The notes under the pieces: generated by a model
The model's database searches: none
What the model was told of the DNA's origin: nothing
The model's input: only the letters and a program-made list of their open reading frames with translations
Made by a program: the position numbers and the translations under genes
Shown: one piece after another, positions 8,127 to 17,429 of the stretch
Numbering within the stretch: the first letter of the stretch is position 1
How the letters are laid out: every line of letters starts with the position of its first letter
Assembly: GCA_030653435.1 (NCBI GenBank)
Contig: JAURZI010000042.1
Location: 1 to 50,035 of the forward strand
From: Methylovulum sp.
GTDB lineage: Bacteria > Pseudomonadota > Gammaproteobacteria > Methylococcales > Methylomonadaceae
Direction: 5' to 3'
Length of the DNA stretch: 50,035 nt

Positions 8127-8699
8127 TCATCTAGGCTGGTATTGGTACTTCCCGATAAGCGATGTTACCTTGCCATAATCAATACCTTCCTTTTTCGCAA
8201 ACAGTCCCAAGGTGTCGGCTTTGTCTTTGGTTTCTAAAAATGGCAACACGATATGGTAGTCCGGCCTATTCCAGAAATCATGGATAATTATTTTGCAGTT
8301 AGGCGGTGTGTTCAGTATGCAGTTTAGCGTGCAAGCCACCCTGAACCTGCCGTCAATCAACACGAGATCATGCTCGCTTTTTCTCGAAAAAATACTCAAT
8401 GAATAGTTTGGCCATTGGTGTTTTTTACAAAAACCGGCCGGATATCCCCAGAACGAGGTCCTGCCAATATCGATAACATGAAACAACAGTTTTCCGGCTG
8501 ACAAAGCATCGGCAATCAGCGGATTGGGTTTTAGATTTTCGTTAATATAGCTTTCTGAGGATTCAACCGAGTCGATCCGCTTAATCGAAGGTACACTCGC
8601 CGCATAAAGTGTGCTGGCACCTGCGCCAAACTCCAGAAATTGCGTCGATGAATCTAGGTGTGCATGTAAAATATCAAGTTCGTCTGTGGTCATGGTCAT
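8127..8699 (-). CDS. SAM-dependent methyltransferase-like protein
   Basis: A 190-residue soluble protein with a Rossmann-type layout: a glycine-rich first motif (FLEFGAGASTLYAA), an acidic end of the second strand (KRIDSVESSESYI), a later strand-aspartate segment (HDLVLIDGRFRVAC) and IIIHDFWNRPDY. These fit a class I methyltransferase or a related family of unknown substrate, as in small proteins near sugar or glycan genes. The ATG at 8699 is preceded by GGGGTGA. It stands alone between the dead LprI-like gene and nadA, so context does not suggest a substrate. Confidence 0.6.
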   Translation of the reverse strand: MTMTTDELDILHAHLDSSTQFLEFGAGASTLYAASVPSIKRIDSVESSESYINENLKPNPLIADALSAGKLLFHVIDIGRTSFWGYPAGFCKKHQWPNYSLSIFSRKSEHDLVLIDGRFRVACTLNCILNTPPNCKIIIHDFWNRPDYHIVLPFLETKDKADTLGLFAKKEGIDYGKVTSLIGKYQYQPR

Positions 8700-8892
8700 A
8701 AATCACCCCATCGACAACGGACAAAAAAGCTGCTGCCTGCATAACAACCGGTGTTGTCCTTGTTGTTTGCACATTTTTATTTTTTTATAACTCATAGTGT
8801 TTTCAACCGATTAAATAACTTGCTACCCTAAAATAAACTTACCGCTTATTGCGTAAACCCCGTCCGGCTTAAGCCCCGCCAGTAAAAAAATA

Positions 8893-9981
8893 TTAACTCA
8901 CCCGTAACATATTATCCAATGCCTTTTTCGCGAGCCTCGATTCTTCGGCAGGCACGGAAATCTGATTGATGACATGCCCCGCAGCAAGGTTCTCCAGCAC
9001 CCAGGCCAAGTGTTGCGGATCAGTCCTGAACATCGTCGAGCACATGCACAAAGTCGGCGACATAAAATGCACGTTTTTCCCCTGTGCCTTGCATGCTTCG
9101 TGCAGCCGGTTGACCAGATTCAATTCAGTTGCCACCAGCCAGCGCGTATTCGGCTCGGCAGCGCGCACTGTCTTTAAGATGTATTCGGTGGAACCGACAT
9201 AATCGGCTTTTTGGCAGACGTCAAAACAGGCTTCGGGATGCGCGATAACCTGAGTTTCAGGATAACGTTCAAGAAAATTATCGATCTGTTCCGGCTTGAA
9301 CACCTGATGCACGGAACAATAACCGTTCCAGAGTATCATTTTGGCTTTCTGGATTTGCCCTTCAGTCAGGCCGCCCTGCGGTTTATTAAAATCCCATGTA
9401 ACCATTTCATCCAGCGGAATACCCATGCGATAACCGGTATTTCGCCCTAAATGCTGGTCAGGAAAAAACAACACCTTGGGGCGCTGGGCAAAACTCCATT
9501 CCAGTATTTTCTGGGCATTGGACGAGGTGCAGACTATGCCCTCATGGCTACCGCAAAACGCTTTAAGGTCCGCGGCAGAATTGATATACGTCACCGGTGT
9601 CACGGCATTTTCCACATCGATAACTTGCGCCAATTCGTCCCAGCATTGGCGGACTTTAACCAGATTGGCCATGTCCGCCATCGAACAGCCCGCAGCCAAA
9701 TCCGGCAAAATTGCTATCTGCTCAGGGCGCGACAAGATGTCGGCAACCTCAGCCATAAAATGCACGCCGCAGAACACAATGTATTCGGCTGCCGATTGCG
9801 CCGCATCTCTGGACAGTTTTAGCGAATCACCGGAAAAATCGGCATGCTTAAAGACTTCATCGCGTTGGTAATGATGCCCCAGCACGACGCAACGACTGCC
9901 CAGCTTGGCTTTGGCGGCGATAATACGCTCATCGCACTCCTCATCATCGAGTAAGGCATAATCTTGAATAGGTAAGCTCAT
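8893..9981 (-). CDS. nadA: Quinolinate synthase A
   Basis: Condenses iminoaspartate with dihydroxyacetone phosphate to quinolinate in de novo NAD synthesis, using a [4Fe-4S] cluster. The 362-residue protein shows the substrate segment LGHHYQRDEVFKHADFSGDS, and cysteines that can bind the cluster in VFCGVHFMAE, in AHPEACFDVCQKADYVGSTE and in MSPTLCMCSTMFR. Length and motif order are normal. The upstream gap 9982-10286 (305 bases) to the divergent dsbB contains no gene and only a weak hairpin near 10242; it must hold the promoters of both. Confidence 0.96.
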   Translation of the reverse strand: MSLPIQDYALLDDEECDERIIAAKAKLGSRCVVLGHHYQRDEVFKHADFSGDSLKLSRDAAQSAAEYIVFCGVHFMAEVADILSRPEQIAILPDLAAGCSMADMANLVKVRQCWDELAQVIDVENAVTPVTYINSAADLKAFCGSHEGIVCTSSNAQKILEWSFAQRPKVLFFPDQHLGRNTGYRMGIPLDEMVTWDFNKPQGGLTEGQIQKAKMILWNGYCSVHQVFKPEQIDNFLERYPETQVIAHPEACFDVCQKADYVGSTEYILKTVRAAEPNTRWLVATELNLVNRLHEACKAQGKNVHFMSPTLCMCSTMFRTDPQHLAWVLENLAAGHVINQISVPAEESRLAKKALDNMLRVS

Positions 9982-10286
9982 GTAATATATCTCGGAGTAA
10001 ACATCTCATCGTAAAAAGATTCAGCACACGTGTTGCGCATTAAGCCATTTTAAAAGTTTCATGCGCTAATTCCTAATTTGTATCGGACACAGCGCGAAAC
10101 CCTGCGTTAATTCAAACCTTCCCGGCTTCCCGAAACTTGGGATGAATAGGCTGCTATTATTGGGGAGTGATCCGCGCGCATCCGCTTTACGATGCGAGTG
10201 AAGAGACACGTTCTTCATACTTCATTGCGGCAGATGTTAAACTAACCAGGCGTTTAGTTTGGTTTTGCCATTATTACGAGGTGCCT

Positions 10287-10808
10287 ATGTTGGAATTGAT
10301 AAGATTTAACTCCCGAATCTGGTTTTTTACGGGGTCTTTAGCGTGTGCCGGCCTGCTTGCAATGGGGGCTTATTTTCAATTTGTCGATGGCCTGGAACCT
10401 TGCCCCTTGTGCATTTCCCAGCGCATTGCCATTTTATTGACCGGCTTGTGTTTTTTAACGGCGGCCATCCATAACCCGAAACCGGTCGGCATTAAGGCCT
10501 ATGCCATTACCGGAGCGGTCATCGCGCTGTGCGGCGGCGCTATTTCGGCACGCCATGTCTGGTTACAGCATTTGCCGCCGGATCAAGTGCCTGAATGCGG
10601 ACCCGGACTGGAATACATGCTCCAAAATTTTCCGCTGTCCGATACCCTGAAATTGATGCTTAGCGGTACCGGCGATTGCGCGGAAGTCAACTGGTCCATG
10701 CTGGGGCTGAGCATGCCCGCCTGGACCCTGGTCGCCTTTTTAATGCTGACAAGCTTAAGCCTGCTGCAAATCTGGGTATCCAAACCCATAAACCCAGCCG
10801 GACAATGA
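10287..10808 (+). CDS. dsbB: Disulfide bond formation protein B
   Basis: Inner-membrane oxidase that passes electrons from DsbA to quinone. From ATG 10287 (preceded by GAGGTG) the protein has 173 residues, four hydrophobic helices, the first periplasmic pair CPLC at residues 39-42 and the second pair at C104 and C131, matching the E. coli enzyme closely. The frame extends 40 codons upstream without similarity, so the later start is preferred. Its stop overlaps the ATG of the next gene (ATGA), coupling it to an exported methyltransferase-like protein. No dsbA is present in the window. Confidence 0.93.
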   Translation: MLELIRFNSRIWFFTGSLACAGLLAMGAYFQFVDGLEPCPLCISQRIAILLTGLCFLTAAIHNPKPVGIKAYAITGAVIALCGGAISARHVWLQHLPPDQVPECGPGLEYMLQNFPLSDTLKLMLSGTGDCAEVNWSMLGLSMPAWTLVAFLMLTSLSLLQIWVSKPINPAGQ

Positions 10809-11611
10809 CCATGAAAAAAATCCTATCGATCTTATTGCTGGCAAGCTGTGTTTCAGTGGCTATCGCGGCGGACGATACGCTGTCGCAGGTCATTGCCGGA
10901 AAACAGCGTTCGGCGGCGCATAAAGCCCGCGACAAATATCGACATCCGCTGCAAACACTGGAATTTTTTGGCCTTAAAAACACGATGACCGTCGTCGAAA
11001 TATGGCCGGGCAACGAAGGCTGGTATACAGAAATTTTGGCGCCTTACCTGAAAGATCATGGCCAATTGTATGTCGCACACTTCTCTGCGAATACCGGCAA
11101 TGCGTTCTATAACAAAAGCCTGCATGAATTTACCGACAAATTGCACAACAACCCGCAACTCTACGGCAAAGTCCATCTGACCACGCTACAACCGCCTGAT
11201 GATGTGCAAATAGCGCCCGATAACTCGGCAGACCGGGTGCTGACCTTCCGCAACATCCACAATTGGATGAAAAACGACCAGGCCGCAGCGGTGTTTAAAG
11301 CCATGTACAAGGCATTAAAGCCGGGCGGCATTTTAGGTGTCGTCGAACACAGGAATGCGGTTGCCAAACCGCAAGACCCTAAAGCGGAATCCGGTTATGT
11401 CACCGAAGACTATGTGATCGCACTGGCAAGAAATGCCGGTTTCGAATATTTGGACCGCGCTGAAATCAATGCCAACAGCAAGGACACTAAAGATTACCCG
11501 GCAGGCGTCTGGACATTGCCGCCCGTGTTAAGGCTGAAGGACAAAGATCTGAAAAAATATCTGGCTATAGGCGAAAGCGACCGTATGACGATTAAGTTCA
11601 TTAAGCCGTAG
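10805..11611 (+). CDS. Exported methyltransferase-like protein (COG4798 type)
   Basis: A 268-residue protein with a clear signal peptide (MKKILSILLLASCVSVAIAA) followed by a class I methyltransferase fold. Motif I appears as VVEIWPGNEGWYTEILAPYL, then a long beta-alpha region, DRVLTFRNIHNWM, and KALKPGGILGVVEHRN; the ending has DYPAGVWTLPP. These match the COG4798 predicted methyltransferases, many of which are also exported. ATG 10805 overlaps the dsbB stop; ATG 10811 is equally possible and gives the same signal peptide. The true activity outside the cytoplasm, where SAM is not expected, is unknown. Confidence 0.8.
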   Translation: MTMKKILSILLLASCVSVAIAADDTLSQVIAGKQRSAAHKARDKYRHPLQTLEFFGLKNTMTVVEIWPGNEGWYTEILAPYLKDHGQLYVAHFSANTGNAFYNKSLHEFTDKLHNNPQLYGKVHLTTLQPPDDVQIAPDNSADRVLTFRNIHNWMKNDQAAAVFKAMYKALKPGGILGVVEHRNAVAKPQDPKAESGYVTEDYVIALARNAGFEYLDRAEINANSKDTKDYPAGVWTLPPVLRLKDKDLKKYLAIGESDRMTIKFIKP

Positions 11612-11959
11612 CGGTATAGCAGGCATCTCTTACGGCCTTCATGAACCCTGGGATAGCGATAGCTGTTCCGGGCATGCCGGGACCGGCGCACAAAGCCCCG
11701 TCTTGACTGGGCCGAGCTAGGCGTTATCACCCGCATCTAAGCAGCCTACCCGTATGCCGATAACCGGCTCTCATGAGCATGAATTCACAGTGGCGAGGGT
11801 TGCCGGACAAATCAACAATCAACGGCTTACAAATGCCCTTATAATTCTCCAGGACATTTATAACTAATTGAAATTAAAAACTTAATTAGCACTGCATTAA
11901 AATCGGCCAATATGACAAAACTGTAATAAAAACCGTCAGTAAGCGCTTTTATAAACCGC

Positions 11960-11994
11960 TTATCCACAAAGTTATCCACAACTTCTGTGGGTAA
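11960..11994. promoter_or_regulatory. Cluster of DnaA boxes upstream of priA
   Basis: Two perfect copies of TTATCCACA lie in the same orientation at 11960-11968 and 11972-11980, followed by an inverted copy with one mismatch (TGTGGGTAA, 11986-11994). To the left is an AT-rich stretch of about 120 bases. The rest of the gene-free gap 11612-12055 shows nothing else. The boxes end about 60 bases before priA, so DnaA could regulate priA; a chromosomal DnaA-titration or replication-related site is an alternative. Confidence 0.75.
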
Positions 11995-12055
11995 CTGCAA
12001 TAGTCCAGAAAGCACAACCACTTAGCGATAAAACATCAACTATACATCACATCCT

Positions 12056-14278
12056 ATGGCTAAGTTGCACAACGCACCGGCATTGATTTTCAGGGTGGCT
12101 ATCCCTGTACCGCTGTATCGACTTTTTGATTATCTTGCCCCTGCCGATGCCGATAGCGCCCAGTTGGGCGCAAGACTGGAAGTCCCTTTTGGCAAGACCC
12201 GAAAAATCGGCTTTCTGGTCGACATCGTCGAGCACAGCGAACTGCCTGGCGATAAACTCAAACAGGTGTTGCGGATACTCGACATACCCGCCTTATTATC
12301 CGCAGCAGACTTGCAACTGCTGCATTGGGCCAGCCGCTATTACCACCATCCTTTGGGCGAAGTCATCAGCGCCGCGTTTCCTGTCGCGCTACGCCGTAAC
12401 TCATCCGTAGCAATGCCCGCAGAAAAACACTATGGCTTGACTGGAATGGGCCTACTGGCAGACAGCGGGCAATTGAAACGTGCACCTAAGCAAAAAGTGG
12501 TGCTGGAAAAATTTCAGGCGCATCAACACCTCCTGTCGGCCTCGGCATTGTCGCAATGGGACAAGAACTGGCGCGTGCCGGTGCAGCAACTGATCGCCAA
12601 ACAGTTAGTGCAACTTGCAGCCGCACCTGAGCTGGCGTCGCCCAGCTTCGCCCTGACCCAACCGGCGGCTTTGCACTGCAATCCCAAACAACAACTGGCA
12701 ATAGACGCGGTATGCTCCAGTCTGGGGCAATTCGGCGTCTTTTTGCTGGAAGGCGTCACGGGTAGCGGCAAAACCGAAGTCTATATGCAGATTATCAGTG
12801 CGGCATTGGCCCGCGGCCTGCAAGTACTGGTGCTGGTGCCGGAAATCACTCTCACGCCGCAATTGGAGGAGCGTTTCCGCCGCCGCTTTACCGTCAACAT
12901 AGCCGTATCGCATTCAAAACTGACCGATAACCAGCGCCGCGACGCTTGGCTGCATATTCAACAAGGCCGTAGCGCCCTCTTGCTGGGCACGCGCTCGGCA
13001 TTGTTTACGCCGCTAAAACATCCGGGGCTCATCATTCTCGACGAAGAACACGATGCGTCCTTCAAGCAACAGGAAGGCTTCCGCTTTTCGGCGCGCGATG
13101 TCGCCGTCGTGCGCGGAAAATTGCTGAATATCCCCGTATTGCTGGGTTCTGCGACGCCATCGCTGGAAAGCCTGCATAATGCCGCACATCAGCGGTACCA
13201 ATGGCTGGAACTACCGGAGCGAGCCGGCGCGGCGATAGCGCCCGCGCTGCACTTGCTGGACATCAGGAATAAAAAAATGCAGGAAGGCTTGTCCGCCGCA
13301 TTGCTTGAAGAAATCCAAAAAACCCTGGATAAACAGGAACAGGTGCTGTTGTTCTTAAACCGGCGCGGTTTTGCGCCTACGCTGATCTGCCATGGCTGCG
13401 GATGGGTGGCCCGCTGTCTGCACTGCGATGCCAATCTGGTCATCCATAGCCATGAGCGATTGTTGCGCTGCCATCATTGCGGCAAGGAACAACGCCTGCC
13501 CGACCACTGCCCTGCCTGTAAAACAGGCGTGTTGACGGCATTGGGCTTGGGCACGGAACGCGTCGAACAGCTATTGGCGCAGTTGTTCAGCAATAAAACT
13601 ATCGCCCGTCTGGATCGCGACTCCATCCAGCGCAAAGGCTCGCTGGAAAATTATCTGGAGCAAATCAACCTGGGCCACGTCGACATAATCCTGGGCACGC
13701 AAATGCTCGCCAAAGGCCATCATTTCCCGAACGTGACCTTAGTCGCGATACTGGACGTGGACAGCGGCTTGTTCAGCATTGATTTCCACGCCGCCGAAAA
13801 ACTGGCGCAATTGATCGTGCAAGTGTCGGGACGCGCCGGACGAGCCGAAAAACAAGGCAAAGTCATCATGCAAACACGCAAGCCCGACCACCCGCTGCTA
13901 ACCACCTTAATCAACGAAGGCTATAACAGCTTTGCCAAAACAGCGCTGGCCGAACGGCAACTCGCGCACTTGCCACCGTACAGCTATCAGGCCTTGTTGC
14001 GGGCGCAGGGCGCAGATGACAGCCTGCCGCAAAGCTTTCTGCAGACCGTCGCCGACCTGGCGCAGGACCTCAATACCGGCGATACCCAGATTTTAGGCCC
14101 GGTATCTGCGCCCATGGCGCGCCGCGCCGGGCTTTACCGCCATCAACTGCTGTTTCAGAGCGGCAAACGGCAAACATTGCAGCGCTTGCTGGCTGAGCTG
14201 ATACCGAAAATAGGCCAACTCCAACAAGGTAAAAAAGTACGCTGGTCGCTGGATGTCGATCCGGTGGATTTGTATTGA
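12056..14278 (+). CDS. priA: Primosomal protein N' (replication restart helicase)
   Basis: A 740-residue superfamily 2 helicase that restarts stalled replication forks by loading the DnaB helicase. In order: N-terminal 3'-DNA-end-binding domain (VAIPVPLYRLFDYLAPA), Walker A GVTGSGKTEVY, DEEH box (LIILDEEHDASFKQQ), the zinc-binding cysteine cluster (CHGCGWVARCLHCD, CHHCG, CPAC), motif with ILGTQMLAKGHHFPNVTLV, and VSGRAGRAEKQG. Length matches other PriA. Two perfect DnaA boxes lie just upstream. The downstream neighbour is nrdJa after a 314-base gap. Confidence 0.97.
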   Translation: MAKLHNAPALIFRVAIPVPLYRLFDYLAPADADSAQLGARLEVPFGKTRKIGFLVDIVEHSELPGDKLKQVLRILDIPALLSAADLQLLHWASRYYHHPLGEVISAAFPVALRRNSSVAMPAEKHYGLTGMGLLADSGQLKRAPKQKVVLEKFQAHQHLLSASALSQWDKNWRVPVQQLIAKQLVQLAAAPELASPSFALTQPAALHCNPKQQLAIDAVCSSLGQFGVFLLEGVTGSGKTEVYMQIISAALARGLQVLVLVPEITLTPQLEERFRRRFTVNIAVSHSKLTDNQRRDAWLHIQQGRSALLLGTRSALFTPLKHPGLIILDEEHDASFKQQEGFRFSARDVAVVRGKLLNIPVLLGSATPSLESLHNAAHQRYQWLELPERAGAAIAPALHLLDIRNKKMQEGLSAALLEEIQKTLDKQEQVLLFLNRRGFAPTLICHGCGWVARCLHCDANLVIHSHERLLRCHHCGKEQRLPDHCPACKTGVLTALGLGTERVEQLLAQLFSNKTIARLDRDSIQRKGSLENYLEQINLGHVDIILGTQMLAKGHHFPNVTLVAILDVDSGLFSIDFHAAEKLAQLIVQVSGRAGRAEKQGKVIMQTRKPDHPLLTTLINEGYNSFAKTALAERQLAHLPPYSYQALLRAQGADDSLPQSFLQTVADLAQDLNTGDTQILGPVSAPMARRAGLYRHQLLFQSGKRQTLQRLLAELIPKIGQLQQGKKVRWSLDVDPVDLY

Positions 14279-14447
14279 TTGTAAACGTGGGGTGTCGTTG
14301 CCCTGAGCCTGCAACAAGGCCGAACCACAGCTAAACCGAAGCCAAAAACCACATTAAAAACCGCTGATACCTCAAAATACACATTCCCCGCAAGCACTAT
14401 TTTTACGGCGGAACTTTATCGCAGCCAACGGCTATTTTTCCTTTAAA

Positions 14448-14495
14448 ACACTATATATTGTGTTAATATATTTCAAAAATCGCTATATGTAGTTG
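14448..14495 (+). promoter_or_regulatory. Pair of NrdR boxes upstream of nrdJa
   Basis: Box 1 (14448-14463) reads ACACTATATATTGTGT, an excellent match to the NrdR consensus acaCwAtATaTwGtgt. Box 2 (14480-14495) is weaker (core CTATATGTAG). Their starts are 32 bases apart, three helical turns, which is the typical spacing for a NrdR tandem. They lie about 100 bases before the ribonucleotide reductase gene, so NrdR repression is expected. The rest of 14279-14592 is AT-rich and gene-free. Confidence 0.85.
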
Positions 14496-14592
14496 TTAAG
14501 CAAAAAGCATCAAAACGCTAACACGCTGAATTTATAGTTTATTTCTGCCTCTTTATCCCTAAAACCCGTAACCATCGCCAGGATCAACCTTC

Positions 14593-16743
14593 ATGCCAGC
14601 ACAACTCCACGTCATTGCCAATACGGTCACCGAAATACCTTTTCAAGATGCGTCCATGGACATTTGGGACACCAAATATCGCTTGAAAACCAAAGACGGT
14701 ATCGCCATTGATGCAACGATAGATGAAACCTATAAACGGGTTGCCAAAGCGCTGTCGGATGTCGAAATAAGCAAAGCCAAGCAGGAGCAGCATTACAAGG
14801 CATTTTTATGGGCCTTGCGCCAAGGCGTCATCCCCGCCGGACGCATCGTTTCCAATGCCGGCGCCTTGCAACATAAACCGGCGACGTCAACGATCAACTG
14901 CACGGTTTCCGGCATCATCGCCGATTCTATGGATGATATTTTGCATAAAGTGCATGAAGCAGGGCTCACGCTGAAAGCGGGCTGCGGCATAGGCTATGAA
15001 TTTTCGACGTTGCGCCCCAAAGATGCCTATGTGTCCGGTGCCGGCGCCTATACTTCCGGACCGATGTCGTTCATGGACATTTATGACAAAATGTGTTTTA
15101 CGGTATCTTCGGCAGGCGGCAGGCGCGGCGCGCAAATGGGCACGTTTGATGTCGGGCATCCTGACGTCATCGAGTTTATCCGCGCTAAACGCGAAAACGG
15201 CCGGTTGCGCCAATTTAACCTGTCACTGCTGATTACCGCAGAATTCATGCAGGCGGTCAAAAACGACCAAATCTGGCCGCTATCCTTCCCCGTCACCGAA
15301 AAAGAAGTCCAGATCGACAAACTGGATTTAGCCGACCGCCAACAAATCATCTGGCGCGATCTGGCCAATAAGGATGGATACATCATTAACGACGACGGCC
15401 TGATTGCCTGCCGGATCACCAAAACCATACCGGCGCGCCGCTTATGGGACATCATCATGAGTTCGACCTACGATTATGCCGAGCCGGGTTTTATCCTGAT
15501 CGACAAGGTCAACGAAATGAACAACAACTGGTTCTGCGAAAAAATCCGCGCCACCAATCCCTGCGGAGAGCAACCCTTGCCGCCTTACGGTTCGTGCCTG
15601 TTGGGTTCCATCAACCTGACCCGCTTCGTCAAAAAACCATTCACCGACGAGGCCTATTTCGACTGGGACACCTACCGCAAAGCCATCAAAATCTTCACCC
15701 GCATGCTGGATAACGTCGTCGAACTCAACGGCCTGCCGCTGGCAAAGCAACGCGAAGAAATCATCAGCAAGCGCCGCCACGGCATGGGTTATCTGGGGCT
15801 GGGCTCGACAATCACGATGCTGTGCATGACATATGGCGACACGCCATCACTGGATTTTACCGAACAAGTCACAAAAGTCCTGGCGGTCGAAGGCTGGAAA
15901 GAAGCCCTGGCCTTGGCGCAAGAAAAAGGTGCGGCGCCGGTCATGGAGCAATCATTCACAGTCACCGGCGAGATGTTGCACCAGCGTCCGGAAATGCTCG
16001 CCGACGGCTATAAAATCGGCGACCCGATACCCGGTAAAGTCCTGCATGCCAAATACAGCCGCTATATGCAACAACTGGCGCAAATCGAACCGGAACTGGT
16101 CCAGCAACTCGCAGAAACCGGCGCACGTTTCACGCATCACAGCTCGATAGCGCCGACCGGCACGATCTCGCTATCGCTGGCCAACAACGCCAGCAACGGC
16201 ATAGAGCCTAGCTTCGCGCACCATTATTCGCGCAATGTGATACGCGCCGGTAAAAAATCCAAGGAAAAAATAGACGTTTATTCGTTTGAATTGCTGGCCT
16301 ACCGGCACCTCGTCAACCCCGAAGCGATGCCTTACAGCGATGACCCCAAACAGCAATTGCCAGCCTATTTCATCGCCGCCGATGATGTCACGCCCAAGCA
16401 GCATGTCGACATCCAGGCCGCCGCGCAAAAATGGATAGATTCGTCCATCTCGAAAACCGCCAACGTGCCTACCGATTACCCTTACGAGGACTTCAAGTCG
16501 ATCTACCAATACGCCTACGAACAAGGCTTAAAAGGCTGCACGACGTTCCGCTTCAACCCCGAAGTGTTCCAGGGCGTGCTGGTCAAGGAATCCGACCTGG
16601 AAAACACCACTTACCAGTTCACGCTGGAAGATGGCTCGGTCATGGAGTTTAAAGGCAATGATGAAATTGAATACGACGGCGAAATCCACACGGCGGCGAA
16701 TTTGTTTGATGCGTTGAAAGAGGGGTATTACGGGAAGTTTTGA
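14593..16743 (+). CDS. nrdJa: Adenosylcobalamin-dependent ribonucleoside-diphosphate reductase, large subunit
   Basis: Class II ribonucleotide reductase catalytic subunit, which reduces ribonucleotides using a radical generated from vitamin B12. At 716 residues it carries the N-terminal PAGRIVSNAG region, NCTVSGI with a reactive cysteine, AGCGIGYEFSTLRP, the active-site segment NPCGEQPLPPYGSCLLGSI, and PTGTISLSLANNASNGIEPS. It lacks the C-terminal cysteine cluster of single-chain NrdJ, and that part is encoded separately at 18022-18720, so this is the NrdJa half of a split enzyme. Control by NrdR is suggested by the boxes at 14448-14495. AGGA stands about nine bases before the ATG. Confidence 0.93.
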   Translation: MPAQLHVIANTVTEIPFQDASMDIWDTKYRLKTKDGIAIDATIDETYKRVAKALSDVEISKAKQEQHYKAFLWALRQGVIPAGRIVSNAGALQHKPATSTINCTVSGIIADSMDDILHKVHEAGLTLKAGCGIGYEFSTLRPKDAYVSGAGAYTSGPMSFMDIYDKMCFTVSSAGGRRGAQMGTFDVGHPDVIEFIRAKRENGRLRQFNLSLLITAEFMQAVKNDQIWPLSFPVTEKEVQIDKLDLADRQQIIWRDLANKDGYIINDDGLIACRITKTIPARRLWDIIMSSTYDYAEPGFILIDKVNEMNNNWFCEKIRATNPCGEQPLPPYGSCLLGSINLTRFVKKPFTDEAYFDWDTYRKAIKIFTRMLDNVVELNGLPLAKQREEIISKRRHGMGYLGLGSTITMLCMTYGDTPSLDFTEQVTKVLAVEGWKEALALAQEKGAAPVMEQSFTVTGEMLHQRPEMLADGYKIGDPIPGKVLHAKYSRYMQQLAQIEPELVQQLAETGARFTHHSSIAPTGTISLSLANNASNGIEPSFAHHYSRNVIRAGKKSKEKIDVYSFELLAYRHLVNPEAMPYSDDPKQQLPAYFIAADDVTPKQHVDIQAAAQKWIDSSISKTANVPTDYPYEDFKSIYQYAYEQGLKGCTTFRFNPEVFQGVLVKESDLENTTYQFTLEDGSVMEFKGNDEIEYDGEIHTAANLFDALKEGYYGKF

Positions 16744-16773
16744 TTTTTAGCGGGTTGATGATGTAAACGTTTT

Positions 16774-16789
16774 GTACGCACTGCGTACC
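16774..16789. repeat. REP-like palindrome, copy 1
   Basis: GTACGCACTGCGTACC is an imperfect palindrome whose arms (GTACGCA / TGCGTAC) match those of the copy at 16826. Such pairs of short palindromes flank REP-associated tyrosine transposase genes and are probably their substrates. Confidence 0.65.
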
Positions 16790-16825
16790 TTTCCCAAGGC
16801 CGATTAAACCGAAATATTTGAAAAC

Positions 16826-16842
16826 GGTACGCGATGCGTACC
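16826..16842. repeat. REP-like palindrome, copy 2
   Basis: GGTACGCGATGCGTACC is a palindrome with seven-base arms GGTACGC / GCGTACC and a three-base centre, 14 bases before the transposase start. With the copy at 16774 it forms a two-unit cluster upstream of the RAYT gene. Confidence 0.7.
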
Positions 16843-16855
16843 TACGGAGCTTGCC

Positions 16856-17419
16856 ATGTCCAATTATCGTCGGTGTTATGTTCCGGGAGGATCGTATTTT
16901 TTTACCGTGGTCACGGAACGGCGGGCCGGTATTTTGGCGAATGATGCGGCACGGGATTGTTTGCGGAACGCAATTCGCGCTTGCAAGCAACAACTGCCGT
17001 TTCATGTCGATGCTCTGGTGATACTGCCCGATCATGTGCATAGCATTTGGACAATGCCGACCGAGGATTGTGATTATTCCAAACGCTGGGGAATAGTCAA
17101 AAAACAGTTCACACAATCCTGGCTGGCATTAGGGGGTATTGAGCAATCCGTCACGGCTTCGCGCCTGCGTTACCGCAGACGCGGGATTTGGCAACCGCGA
17201 TTTTGGGAACATACATTGCGCGACGAGCACGATCACCAAAACCATTTCGATTACCTGCATTTTAATCCGGTAAAACACGGCTTGGTCAAAAACGTGGTGG
17301 ATTGGCCTTATTCCTCATTTCATCACTGGGTATCGAAAGGCGTTTATTCGTTCGATTGGGGAGCAAGAATTGAGGATTATACCGATCTTAATACTATGCA
17401 ATGCGCTGGCGAATCATGA
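16856..17419 (+). CDS. REP-associated tyrosine transposase (RAYT)
   Basis: A 187-residue Y1_Tnp/IS200-like nuclease of the RAYT group, which acts on REP palindromes. The N-terminal YVPGGSYFFTVVTERR, the HUH-type metal site in ILPDHVHSIW, the family's WQPRFWEHTLRDE, and the catalytic-tyrosine helix HFDYLHFNPVKHGLV are all present, so it looks intact. GGAG lies seven bases before the ATG and two REP-like palindromes are directly upstream. It is inserted between nrdJa and nrdJb, which are neighbours in other genomes. Confidence 0.93.
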   Translation: MSNYRRCYVPGGSYFFTVVTERRAGILANDAARDCLRNAIRACKQQLPFHVDALVILPDHVHSIWTMPTEDCDYSKRWGIVKKQFTQSWLALGGIEQSVTASRLRYRRRGIWQPRFWEHTLRDEHDHQNHFDYLHFNPVKHGLVKNVVDWPYSSFHHWVSKGVYSFDWGARIEDYTDLNTMQCAGES

Positions 17420-17429
17420 TGTTTGCTGT

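Noticed and set aside
9451-9822. Plus-strand open frames inside nadA
   Set aside because: They lie opposite the cluster-binding cysteine regions of nadA and lack start signals; shadows.
10167-10286. Forty extra N-terminal codons for dsbB
   Set aside because: GAGGTG precedes the ATG at 10287, and the shorter protein places all four redox cysteines at family positions.
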